From positions 5,044,501 through 5,108,500 of the forward strand of contig OX365952.1 in NCBI GenBank assembly GCA_947247005.1: 64,000 nucleotides of DNA, given 5' to 3'. The notes below the pieces were generated by a model that saw only the letters and a program-made list of their open reading frames with translations, was not told where the DNA came from and made no database searches. This document shows positions 36,102 through 45,300 of this stretch, in pieces; position 1 is the first letter of the stretch, and each line of letters begins with the position of its first letter. Both the position numbers and the translations under genes were made by a program. The stretch comes from Spisula solida (Eukaryota > Mollusca > Bivalvia > Venerida > Mactridae).

Positions 36102-39100
36102 CTGGAATAATAGATCACAATAAATACCGCAACACCTGGAATAATAGATCACAGTAAATACAGCAACACCTGGAATAATAGATCACAATGAATACAGTAA
36201 CACCTGGAATAATAGATCACAATAAATACAGCAACACCTGGAATAATAGATCACAATAAATACAGCAACACCTGGAATAATAGATCACACTAAATATAGC
36301 AACACCTGGAATAATAGATCACAATAAATACAGCAACACCTGGAATAATAGATCACAATAAATACAGCAACACCTGGAATAATAGATCACAATAAATACA
36401 GCAAAATCTGGAATAATAGATCACAATAAATATAGCAACACCTGGAATAATAGATCACAATAAATATAGCAACACCTGGAATAATAGATCACAATAAATA
36501 CAGCAACACCTGGAATAATAGATCACAATAAATACAGCAACACCTGGAATAATAGATCACAATAAATACAGCAAAATCTGGAATAATAGATCACAATAAA
36601 TACAGCAACACCTGGAATAATAGATCACAATAAATACAGCAACACCTGGAATAATAGATCACAATAAATATAGCAACACCTGGAATAATAGATCACAATA
36701 AATATAGCAACACCTGGAATAATAGATCGCAATGAATACTAAAAAGTTAATTTCACTCTGGGCAACTTTATTTAAACCAACAATGTCCAGCTCACAAGAA
36801 GCATAGCTGATGATTGACACTCTCACTAAAACTGATGTGCAGATACAGTGTGGACAGAATACTTACCACCAACTAGAATAGCCCAAGGTATACACAGGGG
36901 CTTCATTTTACCCTATAAATGACCCAGGAAACAGCCATATTTTGACACTCAAGATCATGACCAATGTGTTAATTTTTCCTCCAATTAAAAGTCATCCCTC
37001 ACAAGATAATAAGCTTAACCCTAAAGCTTCAACCCCTAGTCACTAGTGGAACTCCTGTAAGCCAATAATACTTATTTTATTTTATACTTATATATTTAAG
37101 GTTGATTTTGAAACAAATTTTACAACTGATCACGTTTGACACCTCATTCCTATGTTAGCTATCGCCATGACTAGAGGGTATGAAAAAAGAGAAGCCAGTT
37201 TCCAATTTATGCTGAGTGTCAAGCAAGGGAATTACTGATACACTTTTTATTTCGTCTTTGATATGATGTGGCCTTGGATCGAACCCTGGACCTCCCGCAT
37301 TCGAAGTGGACGCTATACCACTAGGCTGTCAAGGAGGCGTTGATATCATATATATATATAATAATACTTACTAACAACCAGTATACCCAGAGCTATACCA
37401 ATGATGATCAACAATGTTTGTTGCCAGGTACTCTGTTTGTCTGATCGTGTTAACACGTTATCTACATTAGCTTCCTCGACCCACGCTGGTATATAACACA
37501 TATCATCCTTACAGCAGCATGTCTCTATCTCTGTAGAGTGCTCAGCATCATTGTATGTCTGTAATATATCATAGAATATTGTAGTGTTACAGCTGACTAC
37601 CGACTCAAAGACCAGGTCCCAATTTCCTGAAACATCTCAATCTGAGCTAAATCTCAATTCATATATATTGCCATAAGTCTTTTAAATAATATTAATAAAA
37701 AAATTGTATATAATTGTATTTCCTAATGAAGGCATAGTACAATGCCAAAACATTCAGAATACAAGATTAATTAATTTCAGCGCATGTTGTTGTTGATATT
37801 AATCTTTAGATAATATCTATAGGAGACTGGACTCAAAATTTGCATCACAAAATAGAAAACATTATTCTTAGTTTATTACAGTAAAATTTAAAGAGCTTGA
37901 ACTTCAAATATACCTCTAATTCTGACTATGATTTGAGCAAAATCTCAATATGAGATGAGATTTCTACTTGAGATGCTTTGGGAGATCTGGTCCTGGGAGT
38001 ACGGGTAGAGTCGGTTGAACAGAGTAAGTCTAAAGTTTACTTGTAATTGGTATTTTTACAATTTTCATTTTTGATACAATTTTTGGAGAAATAGGTTTTC
38101 ATTCCCATTTTTACTTGAGCCACAGTCTCATATAAGCACAGATGGCTACAGCAAACCTGGAAAGTGCTGGATCCCGCTGGATCAAGATCAGGGACGATCC
38201 ATGCTCTTTTTGGATTTTCAGCTTCGTGGATCATCCAGTGACTATTACGCTGGTGGTAACACAGCACTGTGACAGCAGCCCTGTGGATGAACCCGTACAA
38301 ACACAGCAATCAACATTCCCACACTTATCACCATCCCAGACAGTATTAAGTTGAACAGGAAGAGATACAGACTGCTGCCCTGAGTAAACATGGACCAGGC
38401 CTCAATAAATCTACTCGTCTGCTCGTCCTGCCAATTGTTTTCCTTCTTTATTCATTTAGCAGGACGAGTAAGATTTTGGGATTTCTTCTTTGTCTTTATT
38501 GCAGGACAAGTGCTTTTAAAAATATTTGTTGAGGCCTGTGGACTAAAAGCATGTTCAGTTTAACCGCTGTGAAGGGTCAGGGGACAATCATATCTCTGTC
38601 ATCATAATCCTTGATGGTCAGGGGTCTGAAATTTGTTTTTAGGTTTTCTGTGCTCCGCTGTTTCAGTTGAGTGCTGCCTTCTCTGTCCGATTTTTTACTA
38701 TGTTTTGATAAGTCAGGGAAATGGGATTCGTACCAAAATGAAGCACTTGTCTATACTTACTGTACTTTCTGTGCAACTCTGACTTTGTACTTCATGCATG
38801 TCATGTGAGCCACATACTTCATTGTTTAAATCACAGAATAATTTTTCGTTAACAGTAGTGATAGCTGATGTTTCTGGGGAGACTTCTTTAGTTCTAACTC
38901 GTACACAGTGAGCCTTTTGTTGTGGGCAAGTTTCAATGTGCACTGAAAGTCAACACAGAGCCTGATTAAAGTTTAACACTTATAGATTTCCAACACAGAA
39001 CAACAGGTTAGTAACCTTAGAATGTCCATTTAGTGAAAATTGTTACAATCAAGTGGTCTCTTGTAACATGTTAAACTATAATTGAGTATGGTTAAATGTG

Positions 39101-41650
39101 AGATAAAATTGGTGATTTGTAACAGTATCCTTTGTTTGTGTAGTTATTTTTAAGACATGGTTGAATAAATGGTTGAGTGTTTTAGTTAATGAATTGAAAA
39201 TTTAGCAAATTTACTAAATTCACAAATATTTCATCTAGTGTAAGTATTTGCCAACACAGAACTCAACTAGGAAATTTTAAAAATTGCTTATACATGTATT
39301 CAGAATTAGCTATCTGATTGATCCGTGGAAAAAATTCTGGCAGATATCATACGTATAATGATAAATTCTGAAATATACATACATGTTTTTGTTGCTAGTT
39401 CTCCGGTGTAACAGCTGTGTTGTATTGGTGTCTGATGTATCAACTGATGGGTGTTACAGTTGTTACCCGAATCACAACAACGTAAGAAACCATCTTTACC
39501 ATTGTGTGTTAACTGAAAATGAAACGAGAGATGTTAGTACAATAAACATGCCCGCCCCCTCATACTGCAAACAAAGTAGTAATTTATATTTAAAGTCACT
39601 CTCACTATGAGCTTTAACCAATTGATCTAAAAAATAATACCAGTTTAGCATGCCCCAAAAGATTCTCCTACACCAAGTCACCAACGCTTTCTTTGCCTGA
39701 AACATGGTCAGAAAACTTGAGTGATCACTGATGCATGAAGATGGCCCCAAACAGATGATGGCCAAAAACTAAACTATAGGTATTTCGACTACCGGTATAT
39801 GGTAAAATCTCGTATTGAAATGACCCTTGAATATTCAGTATCCTAAATCTATCTAGTGAAACCCCTGAACTAGAATGAGACAGGACATCGCCACCAGGTT
39901 CTGAATTTCTTTAATAGTTTTTTTTTATTCATTCAACATTTGAATCATTAGGAGTTTAAACTAAAATTGTTCTTTATTAAGCCAAAACAAAATGATGGCT
40001 CTGGTCAAGTCTTTCCTTCAACCGGTGTCAAACATTTTATAATATTGGCGTTTTGCTGGAAGTCAACCTGATCATTGATTTTCCAGTGCACACAATTATT
40101 TTAAACTAGAGCTGTCGCCATTCGGCAGACTAATATACCCCCACCGGCAAAGGGCCATAATTCTGCCAAAATTCATGCAGCGCAAATTCCTTTTTTCATG
40201 CACATCTATATGTTGAGGTTGTTCATGTGTAAAAGTTTGAGTGAAATCCTGCCAAAACGGTAGGAGGAGTTGCGTCCACAAGAATGCGTCTACGGACAGA
40301 CAAGCTGAATCCAGTATACCCCCCTTACAACTCGTTGTGCGGGGGTATAAAAATAAAACGTTTTTCCAACCAACCTTAGTAACCTATCCCTTTTCAGCAT
40401 GTTACTAGAACCACAAAATTACTTTGTTTTGGCCTTTATATATAAACATGTATTTGGGTGTAAATGATGCTACCTTATAATCTTGTTGGGTGCTTTTCCC
40501 CTTGCAGAAATTAGAAGTATCACAATCATATTCAGCAGTTTCTGTCCGTGTTGTTATGTTGTTGGACTTGTTTTCTTCATAAGCTGTGAACACCATACAG
40601 AAATAACCGCTGGAGTGTTCACCAGGTGGATCTGTGACCGAGTCAGTCAGGGACATTGTATTAGGTATATATGTCTGTCCCGTGGCACAGGAAACATTAC
40701 GCCAACCAGTAAGATCATCTTCTGTTCCTTGCCAACAATACTGAATGTTTGACGAGAATACAGACTGTAAACTGAAAGAATAACAACAGTATAAAAGTTA
40801 TTAAAACCAACACCAAACCACATTTTAACTGTTTTACACATGACAACATGAGCTGTCTTTCTTCTTCCTCTTCTTCTTCCGTTAAATGGGTAAAAAACCT
40901 TCTGGAATGTCTAGTAGTACCCAGTGATAAAAACTGTCATGCCCGACCAAACAGTTGAATATGTATTTACTGGTTAAAACTATGTACATGGACTGGTGAT
41001 CTAGTGGCCGACTGGTAGAGACATCACTGCAGCTCTGAATGTCTCTATGCGGGTACTGTCTGTGACTATTGCTGGGAGCTTGTTTCCATTCCGATATGGT
41101 TCTTGGGAAGAATGAGGTCCTGTATGCGGCCTCTGGCGCTGTTAACTGCTTAAAGCGATTAACTCCCCATGTATCGACCTTTGTAATGATGCAGACAAAT
41201 CAAAGATATTCAGATAGATTGTAGACATCGCTAAGCTGTTGTAGGATTTACATGTCACTGAATACAGAAGAAACAATACTTTATCAATAATATTTTTTCA
41301 GTTTATAGTACAATATTGTCCAGATTGTGGCAGTCGTAGGTTTGTCTTACGGCTATACTGTTAAAAATGACCGTAGACAGGTGTACGACTGTCATTCGTC
41401 TATTCAGATCATACATTTTATCATCACTGTTTTGACTTTGAGTGTTGAAGTTTTTAGTCTTTTATCCGTTTATTTTTTACCTGTGAACAGGTGAATGATG
41501 TGACTGGGATAGAAATAAAAATAATTACTATTCTGTAAAGATAGACCTTGCAAAACATTGAAGAAGAAGAAACATTTACCTAATGGAAACGATAAATAAA
41601 ATAAAAGACATAATAAAACAAAATTCAGGAAGAGTTTGTTTGGAAACCAT
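35947..41650 (-). CDS. Type I membrane protein with two Ly6/uPAR-like domains, 340 aa, six exons
   Basis: Exons on the minus strand: 41650-41580, 40771-40474, 39512-39383, 38942-38761, 37558-37372, 36101-35947. All junctions are GT-AG and every phase agrees, giving 1023 coding bases. Residues 1-24 form a signal peptide with a hydrophobic core (FIMSFILFIVSI). Residues 30-143 form the first cysteine-rich domain, ending with the Ly6-like CCDSGNNCN (135-143). Residues 155-250 form the second, ending CCCKDDMC (241-248). N-glycosylation sites include NVS, NKS and NIT. A TM helix spans about 276-297. The 43-residue tail starts RSVRNKEK and holds YRSV, a possible YxxPhi sorting signal. Ly6/uPAR proteins are surface receptors or ligand modulators; most are GPI-anchored with one domain, so a two-domain TM form is less usual. 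The partner and role are unknown. The gene is head to head with LRRC27. The last intron carries the 34-bp acceptor array. Confidence 0.85.
36082..36735 (-). repeat. 34-bp tandem array of the intron 5 / exon 6 acceptor junction, 19 acceptors
   Basis: On the minus strand each unit reads GTGTTGCTGTATTTATTGTG then ATCTATTATTCCAG. The unit therefore ends with a full 3' splice site and begins with the first 20-24 bases of exon 6. The CCTGG (CCAGG) junction recurs every 34 bases from 36101 to about 36713, with 19 occurrences including the authentic one; two copies carry AATCTGG instead. 34 is not a multiple of three, so each alternative acceptor shifts the frame of what follows. Confidence 0.95.
36867..36906 (-). 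CDS. Possible alternative first exon rebuilding the TM helix
   Basis: On the minus strand an ATG opens MKPLCIPWAILVG and then meets a perfect donor G|GTAAGT in phase 1, the same phase as exon 5. Spliced to exon 6, it would read on as GVAVFIVIRSVRNKEK and make a 64-65-residue membrane protein lacking the Ly6 domains. No acceptor gives an open frame into it (an upstream TTTATAG would lead to an immediate stop), so a first exon is favoured over a cassette exon. Promoter evidence is absent and coincidence is possible. Confidence 0.35.
37205..37345 (-). mobile_element. tRNA-derived SINE head, minus strand, in Ly6-type intron 5
   Basis: On the minus strand it reads 'GACAGCCTAGTGGTATAGCG' (A-box region), 'TGCGGGAGGTCC' and 'AGGGTTCGATCCAAGGCC' (B box). 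It closely matches the head at 8371. Confidence 0.65.
37372..37558 (-). CDS. Ly6-type gene exon 5 (end of domain 2, stalk, first half of TM)
   Basis: Phase 0 in, phase 1 out. Encodes TYNDAEHSTEIETCCCKDDM, then CYIPAWVEE, a short polar stalk, and TLLIIIGIALGILVV before a GTAAGT donor. Confidence 0.85.
37612..37996. mobile_element. MITE family F copy 1 (ends CCAGGTCCCAATTTCC), in Ly6-type intron 4
   Basis: The left end 'CCAGGTCCCAATTTCCTGAA' then 'ACATCTCAA' pairs with the right end 'TTGAGATGCTTTGGGAGATC' then 'TGGTCCTGG'. Internal 'TGATTTGAGCAAAATCTCAA' is shared with 61961-62216. Confidence 0.7.
38396..38538. mobile_element. 143-bp MITE with ends CAGGCCTCAA, 5-bp duplication TGGAC
   Basis: Ends CAGGCCTCAA / TTGAGGCCTG, flanked by exact TGGAC at 38391-38395 and 38539-38543. 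The interior has 'CTGCTCGTCCTGC' and 'GCAGGACGAGTAAGA'-like complementary words. It lies in Ly6-type intron 4. Confidence 0.8.
38761..38942 (-). CDS. Ly6-type gene exon 4 (most of domain 2)
   Basis: Acceptor ACTTTCAG, donor GTAAGT; phase 1 in, phase 0 out. Encodes HIETCPQQKAHCVRVRTKEV and onward to VQSQSCTEST, with cysteines spaced as in three-finger domains. Confidence 0.85.
39383..39512 (-). CDS. Ly6-type gene exon 3 (end of domain 1, start of domain 2)
   Basis: Acceptor CATTTTCAG, donor GTATGT; phase 0 in, phase 1 out. Encodes LTHNGKDGFLRCCDSGNNCN, closing domain 1, then QHSCYTGELATKT, opening domain 2. Confidence 0.85.
40104..40345 (-). repeat. Dispersed repeat 'ATACCCCCGCACAA...', copy in Ly6-type intron 2
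   Basis: Inverted copy of 50410-50685: both carry 'GTATACTGGATTCAGCTTGT', 'CCTCAACATATAGATGTGCA', 'GAATTTTGGCAGAATTAT' and 'TATATTAGTCTGCCGAA'. The class is unknown; it is abundant in bivalves. Confidence 0.65.
40474..40771 (-). CDS. Ly6-type gene exon 2 (domain 1)
   Basis: Acceptor ATTCTTTCAG, donor GTAGCA; phase 2 in, phase 0 out. Encodes LQSVFSSNIQYCWQG, GWRNVSCATGQ, GYFCMVFTAYEENKSNNITT and EYDCDTSNFCKGK. Confidence 0.85.
41580..41650 (-). CDS. Ly6-type gene exon 1 (start codon, signal peptide)
   Basis: ATG at 41650-41648 opens MVSKQTLPEFCFIMSFILFI and VSI before a GTAAAT donor in phase 2, which joins exon 2 in frame. The hydrophobic stretch fits a cleaved signal peptide. Confidence 0.8.
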
Positions 41651-42077
41651 TTTGTAAAGTGCTTATATCATTGAAAAAAACAACAACACTTAATTCGTTA
41701 ACCCCACGGTTATTGGCAGGATTTATAAAAGTTAATTCACAGTCGTAAATATTTCATAGTTGCACCTTCAAGTTATTTTCTTTCACTTTATTTTTGTGTC
41801 TTATTAATTTGTTAATGGTATAAGCGGAGCAGGTAGAAACAAGTGCCCTGACGTCACAGCTTAGTACGGTTTTTTATTGGTTTAGAAAATCAACATGACC
41901 TAGATCACCTTGGTAATGAGGTTGTTTATCCGCCATATTCAAAGATGGCTGCTTACATGTACCGGAAGAACAAAAACAGACGGAATTAAAATTTCCCACT
42001 CATTTAAAGCGTGTCATTTTGCATAAACCTGCAGTTCTCATCAGTTTTAATCATAGTTTAGCTCCCGTCATACAGTC
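41651..42077. promoter_or_regulatory. Bidirectional intergenic promoter region (Ly6-type gene / LRRC27)
   Basis: 427 bp between divergent start codons. Visible sites are a perfect palindromic CRE TGACGTCA (41849-41856), AAGATGGC (41942-41949, YY1-like) next to CCGCCATATT on the other strand, and ACCGGAAG (41961-41968, ETS-like). The LRRC27-proximal half is richer in GC. Site identities come from known consensus sequences; use is not demonstrated. Confidence 0.5.
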
Positions 42078-42356
42078 ATGACAAACATTCAAGACGGGGA
42101 CGATTCTTTCGAAATAACTCGATCTGAAAATGGAGATTCGACGTCCAGTGAACTTGAGAGGCTCAACAATGCATCACCATGCCCCTCTGGGACTGATTCG
42201 CCTACAGAAAGAGGTTTGGCTAAAACTAAGAAGCAAGAGGCAATTATTCTGAAAGTAATAGCGGAAGCTGCTGCTCTTGGTTCTAACACACTTGACTTGA
42301 GTCACAAGAAATTGCGACAGTTCCCGTCTGAAATTTTGGAGATGCCACAACTTGAG
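42078..42356 (+). CDS. LRRC27: LRRC27 exon 1 (leader and first LRR)
   Basis: ATG in MTNIQDGDDSFEIT; ends MPQLE at donor GTGAGT, phase 0. The open frame continuing to 42449 is intronic read-through. Confidence 0.88.
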
Positions 42357-45300
42357 GTGAGTAGCTGGTATGGTGTTTCGTCACTACTAACGCTGCATAG
42401 AATTAACACGAAACCAAAAAAACCATATGGTGTAAAGTCGAAAGTATGATGTTGAAAACATAGAACAACGAAAGTTTTCACCATCATACTGTCGTTCTTC
42501 ACCATCGTACTTTCGTGTCTTCATCATACTTGCGTGTCTTCACCATCGTACTTTCGTGTCTTCACCATCATACTTGCGTGTCTTTACCATCGTACTTTCG
42601 TGTCTTCATTATCATACTTGCATGTCTTCACCTTGTACTTTCGTGTCCTCACAATCATCATCATACTGTCTCCTCGGGCACCTGTCATGAGTCAATCTCG
42701 ACAATTTCTTAACTTCTACCCCTTTGTCTTGGGCAGGACCTTGAGCTATATTCAACAAGGCCCTGTGGCATCTCAGATTGTTAAGCGATGCCACATTTTA
42801 AGTAACTTCAGAGACAAAAATAATCTGATGTGGGACTAGATCCCACAACCCCAGTGTTATTGGTCTGTATATCTATATATATCAACTGTCAAACTGAGGT
42901 AGCGGGGTACCTGTTGCTTGTCGTCTCCACTGTCAGTACAAGAGTAAAAATCCATGACTCCTGGTTTTCGAACCCTGAACCTCTTGCATGGTAAGCTGAC
43001 ATGTGACCAACTATAATATATATTTACTAAAGATTAATTAACAGAGTTAAAATAATGGAGTTACATTTGTAGCCCAATAGCACAATTGTTGGAACTTCAT
43101 TGCAATCAGTGTGCAGCATCATCAACTTTTAGCCTTCATGGCCATCAACTTTCTGACCAACATACCGGTAGCACAATGGTCATGTAAACTTTTAATACTT
43201 ACAATAACTGGTTAAAGCCACATTATCTCTCCCAAGAGCTTTTTCCCAATCATCCAGTAAATGTGACTAATTACAAGGAATTTGGATAATTTTCACAAAT
43301 AACCAATAATTGACTAAAGAATGTTAAAAGCACATCTGTTTAAATAGTATGCCAAAAATCACATATAAGTAATATAATATGGATGACAAAATACTATTTT
43401 TGCAAGAGTTGCTTCCCTTCGATTAAAAATGGTGCATTTTTTGTTTACAAATCATTATTTTGTACACAAAGCCAACTGGAAGTAACGTATTTCGTTTTCT
43501 TCCATCTTATGGTGTTTTCCATCTTTGGGACTCAACTTAAGTGCACAAAATTCATGGCTCTTCAAATAGGTTACCAAGTTACTGCTTTTTGAAAATAGCC
43601 GTTTAAGGCCTCATGTGGCTTTAAATAATTGTAAATTTATATTTTTATTTCAGTATTTATATTTGGAAGGGAATGAACTGTCAGCTGTTCCTGATGAATT
43701 GTTCGATAAATTACCAAATTTAAAGTGGCTTGATCTCCGACGTAATTACTTGATTCGCCTGCCTAGTGTATATACAGGAAGCCATCAAAATCTCCGAAAC
43801 CTTCTGTTGGAAAGCAACAATTTACGCACACTACCATTGGAATTAGGTTTGCTGCATTTTTTATTTAATTATATTTTTTATTTGTTAATATTTACTACAG
43901 TTTTAAAAATTAGGCAACAGTCTATGGAACATATTTGGTTATTCTGTACATTTTCACAATTAATTTATCTTCCTGAATAAATACCATTAATGTCATGGCT
44001 TAATTATTAATAGTTACTATTTTAACCAAAAAAATTTAAGATTTGTCCTCCCCAATTATTTATGCTATACAAAGGGAAAGAACTTTCAAATTATAATAAA
44101 GGGAGGTAATCACCCATAGCTCGGGCATTGGGGAATTCAACATAAATGTACATTGACTGTAAACTTTTGTATTTATTATTTAGGATTGATCAAGTCACTC
44201 CATGGTTTGAATATTACCAACAATCCCCTGGACTTCCCACCACAAAGTATTATAGAGAAAGGAACAAACGAAATATTAAAATTTTTACGAGAAATGTTGG
44301 AAGCCAAATCATCAGGAAAATTAATAAACGGAAGTAAGTAGATAATAGTCTTACACTCGATGTTATAATTAGTGTATTACATCAAGTAAACATGTTCACA
44401 TTTTCAAGATATGTCATTTTAGGGGCGTAGCCAGCGATATGGACATACGCACATGTGTAACATTAATTAAAAAAGTCAAAAATATACGGCCAAAATGTCA
44501 ATAAAGTCCAAAATTTCTACAACATGAGGACCCCCAACCATAAACACCAACTTCAATGCTTGTGTGCGTTGCATCAATTCTAGCCTGGCTACGCCCCTGC
44601 ATTAAGTCATGTTGTAAATTTGTGGTAAGATTTCTTGGCTGGGTAATAAAATATCTATCATTATTATTGACTGTTTATATATTTTAAACTTTTAATGAAC
44701 CTATTTCGAAGGCTCGGTGCAAAACTGTGGTATCTACAATAAAACTGTGGTATATACATATAATTATTTATTATTATATGTAGTTACCATGGTTATGCAC
44801 CGAGCCCTTGATTTGGTCATTTAAAATTTAAAATATAATGTATACAATGTTATTTACAGAATATATGACATACTGTTACAGTATATAGATGTATGTTCAT
44901 GTAGTAAAGTAAAAGCATATATGTAGGTCAAACTGTAGTGTATTTTTTTGTATGTTTGTTTTTCTTATCATTAAGCAATATATCAGTACATAAATTTGGG
45001 TCAGAGACCATTTAATTGAACCATATTCAATCTATGATCAGTGCAAAATATGCATGGAGATTTGGCTACTGACCAACTTTTCACTACACAGGTTTTTGTA
45101 AACTGGACCATAGCTTTTCATAAAGCTTGGAGTATATAGTTTAACCCAAACAGTCATGGGAAATATCAAAAGTGATTTTTTAAAAGCAGGTGACTCTTTA
45201 ATAAAGGTTTATTTATCATTAATAAAAATAGATCAATGATAGGGATAGCAAGGCTTGACACAGTTCCAACGGTATGTGGTTTTCATGTAGGACCAATAAC

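Noticed and set aside
36101..36735. CRISPR-like array because of regular 34-bp spacing
   Set aside because: There are no unique spacers; the whole 34-bp unit repeats, and the genome is eukaryotic with introns.
37250..37345. Possible minus-strand tRNA gene in the Ly6-type intron
   Set aside because: Matches the SINE head seen at 8371 and lacks paired acceptor and anticodon arms.
38142..38354. 70-aa plus-strand frame and overlapping 90-aa minus-strand frame
   Set aside because: Inside intron 4 of the Ly6-type gene, no splice sites joining in phase and no cysteine pattern.
42515..42839. Open frames of 65 and 101 aa after LRRC27 exon 1
   Set aside because: Translation of the 22-bp minisatellite in intron 1.
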